From Candidatus Bathyarchaeota archaeon (GTDB taxonomy: Archaea > Thermoproteota > Bathyarchaeia > Bathyarchaeales > Bathycorpusculaceae), in assembly GCA_022865885.1 (NCBI GenBank), contig JALHSQ010000166.1, positions 1-41,738 on the forward strand: a stretch of DNA of 41,738 nucleotides. Direction: 5' to 3'. The notes under the pieces are model-generated. The model searched no databases. It was not told the origin of the DNA and worked only from the letters and a program-made list of their open reading frames with translations. Positions within the stretch are counted from its first letter, which is position 1. Each line of letters opens with the position of its first letter. The position numbers and the translations under genes are program-made. This document shows positions 21,452 through 30,826 of this stretch, piece by piece.

Positions 21452-22195
21452 ATGCCAGCGTCTAAGGATCTGTTAGTGTTCTTTGCCATCGCGTCTTTGC
21501 CCATCGCAAGCTTTCTTCTGCTCAGCTATCCTGACACGCAGTTCTACATTAGCATGCTCTTAGTGTCTCTTGTCGTGATTGTTTGGCTTGAAAAACACAA
21601 TGAAAAACCAGTGGTTGGTTACACTGAGAACTTGACGTTGGAGAAGCTGGCCATTGTACTAGGCGGGGTTCTAGGGTGCTTGGCTGTTTCTACTTTCTTC
21701 ACGTCAACTTTCTTACAGAGTGTTTTGTACGTTCCCATTCAGAAGCTAGACCTTACTTACGGAGGCTTCATGTTGCCAGCCTTCTGGACTGACATACTTT
21801 TCACACTTGTGCTGGTTGTGACGGCTGAAGAATGTACTAAGCTGGTTATCATACTCGCGCTTTATACTTGGCTGAGGGACAGGTTCGGCGCAGGCTTTAG
21901 CAAATGGGTGTCTGTGGCTATTGCGGTTGGAGGTTGGTCCTTGCTTCATACTTATTCGAACCCGTTAAGTTATGGCGGTCCTAACGGGTGGGTGTACCTC
22001 ACTGCAGCGGCTATATGTGGAGTGATCATGTTTCTGGTTCTTCAGTACACTCACAGCTTGCTTGCAACGATGCTGGTTCATTTCGGCTACAACGCTACGG
22101 TGCTTTACATGAGCTACTATCCAACAGCAATCACGATTTCAGTTGTTGCTGCCTTGTTCACGGTTGTTTGCTGTATTAGAGTTCGGACAGGGTAG
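21452..22195 (+). CDS. CPBP-family intramembrane glutamic protease-like protein, 247 aa
   Basis: About seven TM segments. The three CPBP (Rce1/Abi) motifs are present: AEECTKL (Glu126, Glu127, with Lys130 in the usual Arg place of EExxxR), WSLLH (His166) and MLVHFGYN (His210, Asn214). The family cleaves within membranes (Rce1 processing) or serves in bacteriocin self-immunity. In a cassette of single-TM exoproteins it could process or release surface proteins. The Lys for Arg change may affect activity. Confidence 0.82.
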   Translation: MPASKDLLVFFAIASLPIASFLLLSYPDTQFYISMLLVSLVVIVWLEKHNEKPVVGYTENLTLEKLAIVLGGVLGCLAVSTFFTSTFLQSVLYVPIQKLDLTYGGFMLPAFWTDILFTLVLVVTAEECTKLVIILALYTWLRDRFGAGFSKWVSVAIAVGGWSLLHTYSNPLSYGGPNGWVYLTAAAICGVIMFLVLQYTHSLLATMLVHFGYNATVLYMSYYPTAITISVVAALFTVVCCIRVRTG

Positions 22196-22198
22196 CGT

Positions 22199-22798
22199 AT
22201 GAAAAAGTTTACAGTTCTGACATTACTGGCAATACTGCTCTGCCTCTGCTTCTCTGCCTCAGTTCACGCAGTTTCTGACCCATTCTGGATTTACGGGACT
22301 GTCACGACAACCCCGAAAGTATCAACCTACAACAATTTGACCTACAGCGAGTTTAACTTTAGCGTGAGCAGTTCGAACGCTTCTTGGCTAGGAGCTCCAG
22401 TGAATCTGACAGTGGCCATTCCTACAAGCCTTCTTGTGGGGATTGGGTTAGTTGTTAATCAGACTCTCAATATGACGGGCGTAGTGGATGTGGTTGGGGT
22501 GCCTTCAGGATATTTTGTGTGTGAAGAAGTGACTCAGACTGGAAGCTGGCAGGCTTTCATGTACTCTTTGAAGTCTCTAATCGGTGCAGTCGGACTGATT
22601 GGCAAGCTGGTAGTCACTGTTATTGTTCAGCTTATAGGTGCAGCATTCGGGGTAGTTGTGCCTTCTTGGGTTGTGGCACTAGCGGTGCTGGTGGTTACTG
22701 TAGCCTCTTTCATGGTTTGGTTCGAAAAACTGCCAAAGCTTCTAGCCATCGTCTTCTTATTTCTGATTGTCTCGTTGATTGTCAGCCTTGCACTGTAG
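22199..22798 (+). CDS. Exported domain with C-terminal TM segments, 199 aa
   Basis: ATG three bases after the protease stop, so probably coupled to it. Signal peptide (4-25, ending VHA), an OB- or beta-like extracellular domain (about 28-120) with sequons, then two or three TM segments (about 122-152, 156-175 and 180-199). Could be a substrate or partner of the neighbouring CPBP protein. No family recognised. Confidence 0.72.
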   Translation: MKKFTVLTLLAILLCLCFSASVHAVSDPFWIYGTVTTTPKVSTYNNLTYSEFNFSVSSSNASWLGAPVNLTVAIPTSLLVGIGLVVNQTLNMTGVVDVVGVPSGYFVCEEVTQTGSWQAFMYSLKSLIGAVGLIGKLVVTVIVQLIGAAFGVVVPSWVVALAVLVVTVASFMVWFEKLPKLLAIVFLFLIVSLIVSLAL

Positions 22799-22800
22799 GC

Positions 22801-22808
22801 TATTTTTC
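22801..22808 (+). promoter_or_regulatory. T-tract leader TATTTTTC before 22821
   Basis: TATTTTTCTCTCGATGATAG then ATG at 22821, four bases after the preceding stop. Confidence 0.5.
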
Positions 22809-22820
22809 TCTCGATGATAG

Positions 22821-24248
22821 ATGAAGTTGCAACTACTGTTTGTCTTGCTGTTCGCTACAGCTCTTATTCTCTGTAAGCTACCATTTGTCTCCATAGATTT
22901 AGCCTACTGTCAAGATCCACTTCCGATTACGGACTTGTTAAGTAAGCCTTTTGTAAGATATGCAAACAATCCGATTTTAGTGCCTTCTTTACCTTGGGAA
23001 GGCATTAACATAGGAGACCCAGTCATAATCGAAGAAGCTACAGAGTTGAGGATGTACTATTCTGGATTTGGAGGTATCAACGCAATAGGTTATGCAACCT
23101 CGCCTAAGACTTATCCTCCGACATCGTGGACAAAACAAGGGACAGTCTTCGCTAAGAATCCTATTCCCGGCCAATGGGATTCGAGCTACGTTAGACTTGG
23201 CAATGTTCTCAAGGTCGGCTCAACTTATTATCTGTATTATGCAGCAACAGGAGGGCCTACATCAATTGGTTTAGCAACTTCCTCAGATGGAATAACCTTC
23301 ACTAGAAGCTCATCAAACCCAGTCTTGACTCCAAGCGGCAATGAACTAGCTATTGGAGACCCGACGGTGATTCGGGTTGATGCTACTCATTGGTACATGT
23401 ACTATGATGACCGCACCACTTCGGCTACACTTCCTGAGTATAAAGTAGCCACTTCTAGTAACGGCGTTTCCTGGACAAAAGTTGGGGTGGTTCTAAGCAA
23501 AGGTTCGAATGGACAATGGGACGACACATACCTTGAGCATCCTCAAATCTACTATATCAACGGGTACTACATACTTATCTATGAAGGCTATGGCGGTTCT
23601 GGAAATGAGCCTTGGGCGCATGGTTTAGCTTACAGTACAGATCCTACGGCAATGTTTACCAAATATTCTGGCAACCCGTTTTTCCAGAAAAGTGGAATGA
23701 CTGGAACTTTTGACGAGTATCATATAGCTACGCCAACCTTCTTTCTTCATAATGAAGTTTGGTATCTGTTCTATCAAGGCGGAGACAACAAAGAAAATTA
23801 CATCTCCAGCAATTGGAAATTTGGAGTGGCCTGGACTTCAGATACACCACCACCAAATACTGGGACCCTCAGAGTCTTTGCCTCCTACAATGGTACCTAT
23901 GTCGCTACTTCGGTGACAGTCACTGGGCCTCAGACTGTGAATGGGATGACTACAACTGACGCTAATAATCCGTTAAGTTTCAGTTTGGCGGTTGGACTTT
24001 ATACGGTGTCTGGTACTTACTTTACATCAAAATCTGAGGGCGTAACAGTAGTTGAGGACCAAGTTGTTCAGGTAACTCTTAATTTTGGTGGACCTCCTCC
24101 ATCGCCACCTCCACCTATACCTGAACTGGCTTTCCAGCTCATTTTCATCATAAGTGCATTCGCAGTAGTGATGGGTCTAGTGTTCTTTGCTAGGCGTAAA
24201 AGTGGATTACATTTTTCTACTAGAAGACGTAGAGGGATGCGTAGATGA
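22821..24248 (+). CDS. Membrane-anchored GH43/GH130-like five-bladed propeller protein, 475 aa
   Basis: Signal peptide (about 1-30) followed by about 310 residues of propeller blades typical of GH43/GH32/GH130 and DUF377-like folds. They include NPIL, GDPVII, LRMYYSG, YYLYYAA, IGLATSSDG, NPVL, IGDPTVI and WYMYYDD. Acidic residues lie at blade starts (GDP, DDTYLEHP, DEYH). An Ig/PEGA-like domain (about 350-430), a Pro-rich linker, a TM (about 437-458) and a very basic tail (RRRRGMRR) follow. It could bind or cleave host surface glycans. The catalytic triad is not proven. Overlaps the next gene by ATGA. Confidence 0.8.
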   Translation: MKLQLLFVLLFATALILCKLPFVSIDLAYCQDPLPITDLLSKPFVRYANNPILVPSLPWEGINIGDPVIIEEATELRMYYSGFGGINAIGYATSPKTYPPTSWTKQGTVFAKNPIPGQWDSSYVRLGNVLKVGSTYYLYYAATGGPTSIGLATSSDGITFTRSSSNPVLTPSGNELAIGDPTVIRVDATHWYMYYDDRTTSATLPEYKVATSSNGVSWTKVGVVLSKGSNGQWDDTYLEHPQIYYINGYYILIYEGYGGSGNEPWAHGLAYSTDPTAMFTKYSGNPFFQKSGMTGTFDEYHIATPTFFLHNEVWYLFYQGGDNKENYISSNWKFGVAWTSDTPPPNTGTLRVFASYNGTYVATSVTVTGPQTVNGMTTTDANNPLSFSLAVGLYTVSGTYFTSKSEGVTVVEDQVVQVTLNFGGPPPSPPPPIPELAFQLIFIISAFAVVMGLVFFARRKSGLHFSTRRRRGMRR

Positions 24249-25402
24249 GACCAAAGTATCTGGTTGGCGTGATTGTAGGGTTGTTGCTTGTTTACTTGTC
24301 CTTCTTTGGGCTCTCAGGCTTTGGATTGGCCCTGTTGCCAGATACTCCAGAAAACCTCACCACATATACAAGAGTGGATTCTGGTGGCTATCTGTCAGTC
24401 ACTTCTTCTAGCGTTACAGTAACGAATATGCCTCGTTCTGCAGTTTCTTATGTGTACAAAAATTTTGGTGCATCGCATTTTGGAGACTTTCACATGCAGT
24501 TTGAAGCCCAGGCTACAGCAATACAATCTGGCACTGGTATCTTGCTCTTGACTTTGGCCAACAACATAGGTCCAAGTGTCGCAATGACTGCTGACACTAT
24601 TGGCTTCGGTGTGGGCTACAATAGTAGTGGCTACTTCTTCATTCTCGGTGATGGGCGGGTCGTTGGTGGTTCTACCTCTCGGCTAATCACTACGGATCCG
24701 TTGGCTTTGTACTACTTCGACTTAAGTAGGGCTAGTTCACAGCTCACTTTGGGGGTTTTCACTTCTTCAGCATATTCTGGTCCTATAATGACTTTGACCT
24801 GCACTGCCCCAGACATGTTCCAGTACCTTTATGTCTGCCAATCTCTTGGGGTTGTTGGTTCTACGCCTACAGTTTCTGGGAAGACTCAGAATCTAAGAAT
24901 TGCTGGAGGCGGCACTCCTCCTCCACCGCCAGGCACTTACAATCTTAATGTGAATGCGTTGTACGCGGATGCTAGCAATGTATGGCAATCATTCGCAGGT
25001 GTAACGCCTGTCGTTGTGTCTGGCCAAGCATCGAAGGCTACTCCTGCAACGTGGCCGTTGGCAAGCGGGACGTACACGGTTACTGTTCCTTCAAGTTATG
25101 GGAGCTACACGTTCAAGTTTTGGAGTGACAGCGTGACAAACACTAATCCGCAAAGGTCTGTGACAATCGGTCCTGACTTGACGGTTACTGCATGTTACAC
25201 TTTTGGAACCACACCACCGCCGCCTCCACCGCCTGATACTGGGGACTTTCTGACGATGATTAAGAACTTCTTCAATCTCCTTCCAGTCAAAAGCTTGTTC
25301 TTAGTGAGTGGCCTAGCTTCAACTATAGGATGCGGAATCATGTTCATGTTGCCAGGGAAAGGCGCTAGGTCTCGACCAGCAGCGTACTATTCGCCTTACT
25401 AG
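24245..25402 (+). CDS. Anchored surface protein with LamG-like and Ig-like domains, 385 aa
   Basis: ATG in an ATGA overlap. The N-terminus MRPKYLVGVIVGLLLVYLSFF is paralogous to the 19715 product. The region about 40-220 has the strand pattern of concanavalin-like (LamG-type) sandwiches. A PPPPPG linker then leads to a roughly 90-residue Ig/PEGA-like domain (VPSSYGSYTFKFWSDSVTN), a second poly-Pro linker, a TM (about 345-367) and a short tail. Possibly a glycan-binding partner of the propeller protein it is coupled to. Confidence 0.78.
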   Translation: MRPKYLVGVIVGLLLVYLSFFGLSGFGLALLPDTPENLTTYTRVDSGGYLSVTSSSVTVTNMPRSAVSYVYKNFGASHFGDFHMQFEAQATAIQSGTGILLLTLANNIGPSVAMTADTIGFGVGYNSSGYFFILGDGRVVGGSTSRLITTDPLALYYFDLSRASSQLTLGVFTSSAYSGPIMTLTCTAPDMFQYLYVCQSLGVVGSTPTVSGKTQNLRIAGGGTPPPPPGTYNLNVNALYADASNVWQSFAGVTPVVVSGQASKATPATWPLASGTYTVTVPSSYGSYTFKFWSDSVTNTNPQRSVTIGPDLTVTACYTFGTTPPPPPPPDTGDFLTMIKNFFNLLPVKSLFLVSGLASTIGCGIMFMLPGKGARSRPAAYYSPY

Positions 25403-25415
25403 GAAATTAATTATT

Positions 25416-25423
25416 TATTTTTC
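25416..25423 (+). promoter_or_regulatory. T-tract leader TATTTTTC before 25438
   Basis: Preceded by AT-rich aattaattatt. TATTTTTCCATTGTGAAAC lies 22 nt before the TTG start. Confidence 0.5.
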
Positions 25424-25437
25424 CATTGTGAAACTGT

Positions 25438-28400
25438 TTGGCTAGGGCAAAGTCTAGGCTTCTGAGTCTGCTGCTGATAGTTTGTGTAGTGGCTGTTGTT
25501 TTGCCGTCGGTCTTGCATTTTGGCTTCGTTCCAGTCGTGAAGGCTAACCCCTCTGTGGCTTTTTCAGCTGTCGAATTGACAAGCGTTCACACGTGCCCGT
25601 TGGACCAGAGAACGTTTGTAGTAGCCTACCATGACGAGACGAATGACGATTTTAGTTTTCAAGTCTACGATACGAATGGCACTCAGGTTAGGGCTGAAAC
25701 GGATGTGGACGACACGTCTGGAGGCACAATGGCTTATACGAGCATAGGTGTTAGCGCGTTTAACAGCACCACGTTTGTTCTGGGATGGTTTGACAAGACT
25801 GAAAGTGACGCTACGTTTGCAGTTTACAACACAACTGGCAACTTGCTGTCTGGCCCAACAGATGTAGACGCGGATGTAGGAGCAAGTGGCGGTAGCATCC
25901 AAGTGTCATGTTTTGATTCTACACATTTCGTGATTGCGTGGTTCGACCTAACAGACTTGGATGCCACATTTGCAATTTACGATTCTTCGTCAACCCTAAT
26001 TGCTGGCCCGACAGACGCTAGCGATGATGTTTGGGGTTCTTACAGCGTTTCTGTGTCAACGTTCGATGCTACAAAATTTGTTATCGCTTGGTTTGACAGA
26101 ACTGACAGTGACGCCACGTTTAGAGTTTATAATAGTGCTGGAACAGCGTTAACTGGCGCAGTAGACGCAGACACGGATGTAGAAGCAACTTGCTATTCAG
26201 TTTCTGTAAGCACGCTAAACTCTACACATTTCGTTATTGGCTGGTTTGACAGAACAGACAGTGACGCAATTTTCGCGGTTTACGACTCTGCTGGAACATT
26301 GAAAACAGGGCCAACCAGCGCTGACGCGGATATAGGAATAACTAGCAAATCAGTCCAAGTTTCAGCGTTGAATAGCACAGCTTTCGTCATAAGCTGGTAC
26401 GACTATGTAGACTTCGATCTGTCGTTTGCAACGTACTTGAGCGATGGCACAGCGGTTGCTGCTCTGACTGACGTTGAAAGCTGGCCTGTAGCTGCTAACG
26501 CTCCATTCATGTATCAGTCTCCATGCAGCCAAGAAACGGCTAACGGCATCAAAATTTATGGTGACAACTGGATAATCGCTTACGGTAACACCACAACTCA
26601 GGCAATATGGAAGACGTTCTATCCTAACGGAACAGAATGGGATGGAACCGTACCTGTAGCTGTTGGCTGGAGCTATAGGCGAAGTCATGTAGTTAACAAC
26701 GCTACGGGTGCTGGAACAAACTATCAGGTTCAGATTATAGTTGTTAACGGTTCTGCTGCTGACAGTGGAAATGTCGTGTACATCAACAGTAAGACAAGAG
26801 CCGATTTTGGAGACGTAAGGTTCACGGATGATGATGGAGTGACGCTTCTCGATTGTTGGATGGAGACCTTGAATACTGGGATAAATGCTACGTTCTGGGT
26901 TGAAGTTGCGGACGACTTGAGTTCGGCTAATCGGACCATCTACGTTTACTATGGCAAGGCAGACGCTACATATCCTTATCTTGCAAGCGACACAAAACAG
27001 GGAGAAGCCACTTTTCTGTTCTTTGACCACTTTCCATGTAGTGCGATTGACACGTTCAAATGGGGAAACGGCACTGCTGACGCTGATGTTGCTAGTAGCA
27101 TTATGACTCATACAAACGCAAGTAGCGGCTATTCATGGCTTAGGACGCTTGCTTCTTTCGGTCCAGCAGTTAGATATAAGGCCTATGGACAAACCTTCCA
27201 AGCAGGGGGTGCTTCAAATGACCACCGCTTCGGATTTAACCATGTGAGTGATGAAAACAGAGCATTCATCGGGTATGTCCATGGTCTAGCTAATTGGTCA
27301 AAATGTGCTGGTAAAACTGGTGGGATCACTTATAACGAGATGGCTCAAGTTAAGGACCTTAACTGGCACGTCTTTCAAGTGTTTTATGTGAGTAGTGCTT
27401 CATGCAAGTATGAGATAGACTCTAATGCTGTGGAAGAAATCACTACGAACGTTTCAAGTATTGCCCTACCTGTTTGTTCCGTAGTATACTCAAACACAGC
27501 AACAGCAGCTATAGACAAGTACGATTGGATATTCGTATCTAAATATGTCAGTCCCGAACCCATTCATGCAGCTTGGGGAAGCGAAGAGGTTCTTTTAAAT
27601 TCATCTCCTACGATTGGAGCTGCTGCAGGAACCAACTGGGACGACGCGGACAACTGCTATGCGCAGAAGAAAACGTACACTGTATCAGTCACCTATTCAG
27701 ACACTGACGGCTTTCTTGACATACACTATTGCGAGCTATACCTAAAGACTGGAGGTAACGCGACTCGGGCCGAGTTTCAGTTCCATGAGGACGACAATAG
27801 CTGGTCTACTCCTGCAGGATCAACAGAGTGGACTTTAACGGGCTATAGCAACGCATCAGCAGGCAACAACATTGCTGTCGTATGGGGGTTTCAGGCGCAG
27901 TGGGACGCAACTGAAGAGTCGGACCTTGACTTCCTCTTCTTCGTGACGGATACTGCGGCTGCATCAACTAACTCTGTTAGTGATGAGAACTTTGATGTGG
28001 TAACTAGGCTTGTCACGTCAGGATTCATGAGTGACGATCCCAGAATCAACCTTGCGGGTACCACAACTCTAAACGGAACCGTCTATTATGGTAACGATCC
28101 AGCAAGCAATGTTGCCTCTACTAGCTATCCGCCAGACGCAGAGTTTACTCAGGTCGACCTTCACGATTCTGTCGGTAACGTTGTAGGGACAGATAACGTC
28201 ATAGTGAACGGTTACTTCAGCGCTTCCTTCGCTATTCCTAACGCTGTGCAAAGCAACACGTACCATGTCTACATAAACTTGGCTGATGTTGACGGGACAG
28301 ACCAAGATGCTGTGGACGGGGATACTACGGCAGTTATAGGTGACAGATTTAAAGTCAATGCTGCAACTCTAGCCTTTGAAGATCCAGACGGTAGAGTTAA

Positions 28401-30765
28401 TGTTGGAACTGCAGGCATCTTCTCATGTACGGTTCAAAGTGAGCACGATGGACACGTTCTAGGTGCAGGCGACTCGTTAGTGCTGTCTAGCTACGTTTTC
28501 ACTTACAATGGCACTTACTGGGTAAACTCCACCACCCAGGCGGCTCCAACGTCAGTCACGATCAACAGCCTGACAAGTTTAAGTGAAGCGACTTTCGGCA
28601 TTACTTCCGGAACCATCAACGCCAATAGTGCTAACGGTAAATGGGACAGAATCAGAATAGACTCTCTGGCTTGCGCCGACATAAGAATAGACGTTTCAAC
28701 AGAAGGCTTGTTCTACTGCACAGCCTCTTTAGAGACGGACGGCCATACTTTGGGTGCTGCTGACTCGCTAACATTGACTGGACATGTATTCGCTTGGAAT
28801 GTTACGACTGTGAGATTTGAGTATAAAGAGACTAATGCTTCAGTCACGGATACTACTATCGACAGCTTCACTTCTGGTAACGAAGTGACTTACGGAATAA
28901 CAGTGGGCAACATCAACTCAATGACGGCGACTGAAACATGGGACAGGTACAAGGTCAATGCTGCTAGTCTGACTTTCTCCGATTTGGACGGGAGAGCGAA
29001 CGTAGGGGTCGTCGAGTCCTTCTCATGTACGGCACAGTCCGAGTATGACGGACATGTTCTTGGAGGTGTAGGGGACACTCTAAGTTTGAGTGGCTACACT
29101 TTCTTTTACAATGGGACCTACTGGGTTAACTCTACCTTTCTGGCTGCTCCAGCCGACATAACAATAAATGCCCTGACAAGCGTGTACGAAGCCACTTTTG
29201 GAATCGGTGCTGGCAACATAAACGGCAATAGTGCAGTAGGAATCTGGGACAATCTTACAGTCATTAACATACAGCCTGTTCAGTACCTTGGCTCTGGCAA
29301 CTACAAGTATGAGGCACAGCTAAAATATGGCTATGACTTGGCTCTTATCAGTGGAGGCTACGTAGACCTAGAGTATCCTAACGGAACCCTAGTGGGCAAG
29401 ACTTCAAGTAATGCTACAGGCTGGGTCACTTTCAATGTCGGACAACTCAACTCTACCAGCGGAACCTTCACTCTCTATGGAGAGAACGAAACCTCCTACA
29501 GCATAACCGTTTCAGGGGCTAATCAGACCTTCGCTAACTACTATTGGACTTTTGCTCCTCAAGACGTTGATGGGAACAGTTTAACAAACACGAATCATAA
29601 CGTGACTCTTGGAGCTACGGCAGTGTGGAACGGGATTGCAACGGCAGTTTATGTTCCAGCAGACACTTTCAACGTTACTGTCACTTGGCTTCAAAATCTT
29701 GCTGTCAACTCAACCTTCAACACTGTCATCGCCGGCGACACTACTACAAACCTTAACTGCACATGCTATCCCTACGTGATAGGTGCCACTAGATACTGGG
29801 CTGCGTCTAATGCGACTATAACTTCTTCAGCTTACGCGGGCTTTTTGCTTACTGTCAAGTTCAGTTGCGTGAACAACTCATACGTGCTAGTAGCCAGCTA
29901 CACGACTCGTCCATCTTACGTTCTTAACGTGACTTACGACTATACCACGGCTTTCGCTCCAGGCTACCTTGTCCTGCCACACTTTGGCAACATGACCATA
30001 GTTGCTGGCTACGAGAACTGGGCTGGACTCTACGTTAAGAAGACTGACCATACGCTGTGGAGTGTTGGTTGGGCAGGCCAGAGGCTTGACGTTGTAGCAA
30101 ACGGCACAGTTGGAGACTCTGGGGAGTTAGGAGTGTACTGCTTACCTAGAGGGATGCCATCTTCAACTTCTGGCTTCACAGTCACAAGCTATCTTGGCGG
30201 AGTATTTACGGGGCTCTACACTTTTGCAGCTACTGACATCACAGTCTCGATGGAATGGACACCAGCAACCAGTGGCGGGGGAACGACAGGTGGAGGAGAG
30301 CCTCAAGCAAGCGTTTTCATAACGTTAGCCTTCACTTTCCCAAAGAATGTGCAAAGTGGAGCAACTCTGGATGGATTCTTGAATGTCAGTTGGATGGGAG
30401 CGGCAAAAGTCTACATTTGGAGTGCAGTAGTGAGTTCGGAATACGCTAAAGATTGGAAGATTCAGGTTTCAAGGTTACCTTGGACTTTAGAGACGTTGAT
30501 GCAGAATGGCCGAGCTCAGGTTCCAGTGGTGTTGTACATAACTGGGGGTTTGGCTGCGGGAAACTATTCTGTTCCTTGCGATGTCACTTTCAACACGGTT
30601 GAGGGGGTGAGCAAAACCATTCGGAGCATATTGACTTTCGAAGTCACCACTCCAATTGCTGAAGTACCTAGCACTCTTGTCTACGTTTTCCTTGGGGGTC
30701 TGGCTATAGTTGTAACGAGTGGCCTGTTTTTGGGTACGCAGAAACGCAGAAAATATAATCAGTGA
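25438..30765 (+). CDS. Giant multidomain surface protein with DUF2341, 1775 aa
   Basis: TTG start after the leader; signal peptide about 5-35. Residues about 38-345 are six or seven propeller-like repeats of about 50 residues (theme: TxFVIxWFDxTDSDATFxVYxSAGT). Residues about 405-530 match DUF2341 (WSYRRSH, then YYG near its end), followed by a LamG-like segment to about 700. Three tandem repeats of about 100 residues lie near 968-1270 (theme: DRxKVNAAxLxFxDxDGRxNVG...FSCTxQSExDGHVLG). More Ig-like domains, a C-terminal TM (about 1745-1765) and KRRK close it. Dozens of sequons. Likely an S-layer-like, adhesin or fibre protein, and the largest gene of the element. Confidence 0.85.
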   Translation: MARAKSRLLSLLLIVCVVAVVLPSVLHFGFVPVVKANPSVAFSAVELTSVHTCPLDQRTFVVAYHDETNDDFSFQVYDTNGTQVRAETDVDDTSGGTMAYTSIGVSAFNSTTFVLGWFDKTESDATFAVYNTTGNLLSGPTDVDADVGASGGSIQVSCFDSTHFVIAWFDLTDLDATFAIYDSSSTLIAGPTDASDDVWGSYSVSVSTFDATKFVIAWFDRTDSDATFRVYNSAGTALTGAVDADTDVEATCYSVSVSTLNSTHFVIGWFDRTDSDAIFAVYDSAGTLKTGPTSADADIGITSKSVQVSALNSTAFVISWYDYVDFDLSFATYLSDGTAVAALTDVESWPVAANAPFMYQSPCSQETANGIKIYGDNWIIAYGNTTTQAIWKTFYPNGTEWDGTVPVAVGWSYRRSHVVNNATGAGTNYQVQIIVVNGSAADSGNVVYINSKTRADFGDVRFTDDDGVTLLDCWMETLNTGINATFWVEVADDLSSANRTIYVYYGKADATYPYLASDTKQGEATFLFFDHFPCSAIDTFKWGNGTADADVASSIMTHTNASSGYSWLRTLASFGPAVRYKAYGQTFQAGGASNDHRFGFNHVSDENRAFIGYVHGLANWSKCAGKTGGITYNEMAQVKDLNWHVFQVFYVSSASCKYEIDSNAVEEITTNVSSIALPVCSVVYSNTATAAIDKYDWIFVSKYVSPEPIHAAWGSEEVLLNSSPTIGAAAGTNWDDADNCYAQKKTYTVSVTYSDTDGFLDIHYCELYLKTGGNATRAEFQFHEDDNSWSTPAGSTEWTLTGYSNASAGNNIAVVWGFQAQWDATEESDLDFLFFVTDTAAASTNSVSDENFDVVTRLVTSGFMSDDPRINLAGTTTLNGTVYYGNDPASNVASTSYPPDAEFTQVDLHDSVGNVVGTDNVIVNGYFSASFAIPNAVQSNTYHVYINLADVDGTDQDAVDGDTTAVIGDRFKVNAATLAFEDPDGRVNVGTAGIFSCTVQSEHDGHVLGAGDSLVLSSYVFTYNGTYWVNSTTQAAPTSVTINSLTSLSEATFGITSGTINANSANGKWDRIRIDSLACADIRIDVSTEGLFYCTASLETDGHTLGAADSLTLTGHVFAWNVTTVRFEYKETNASVTDTTIDSFTSGNEVTYGITVGNINSMTATETWDRYKVNAASLTFSDLDGRANVGVVESFSCTAQSEYDGHVLGGVGDTLSLSGYTFFYNGTYWVNSTFLAAPADITINALTSVYEATFGIGAGNINGNSAVGIWDNLTVINIQPVQYLGSGNYKYEAQLKYGYDLALISGGYVDLEYPNGTLVGKTSSNATGWVTFNVGQLNSTSGTFTLYGENETSYSITVSGANQTFANYYWTFAPQDVDGNSLTNTNHNVTLGATAVWNGIATAVYVPADTFNVTVTWLQNLAVNSTFNTVIAGDTTTNLNCTCYPYVIGATRYWAASNATITSSAYAGFLLTVKFSCVNNSYVLVASYTTRPSYVLNVTYDYTTAFAPGYLVLPHFGNMTIVAGYENWAGLYVKKTDHTLWSVGWAGQRLDVVANGTVGDSGELGVYCLPRGMPSSTSGFTVTSYLGGVFTGLYTFAATDITVSMEWTPATSGGGTTGGGEPQASVFITLAFTFPKNVQSGATLDGFLNVSWMGAAKVYIWSAVVSSEYAKDWKIQVSRLPWTLETLMQNGRAQVPVVLYITGGLAAGNYSVPCDVTFNTVEGVSKTIRSILTFEVTTPIAEVPSTLVYVFLGGLAIVVTSGLFLGTQKRRKYNQ

Positions 30766-30826
30766 CTAAAAGTTGAGCAGTTAGGGTGGCCTAAACCACT
30801 ACGATTATACCACTCGTTCCATTGTG

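Noticed and set aside
2711-25423. Interpreting all ATTTTTC sites simply as oligo-T terminators of the preceding gene
   Set aside because: At least four sites at the two divergent gene pairs have no same-strand gene upstream, and the conserved distance to the following start argues for a function tied to that gene. Termination may still be an additional effect in tandem genes.
26362-27111. 249-codon minus-strand frame opposite the giant surface protein gene
   Set aside because: It lies wholly opposite the DUF2341 region, has no start signal, and no recognisable domain. A shadow frame.
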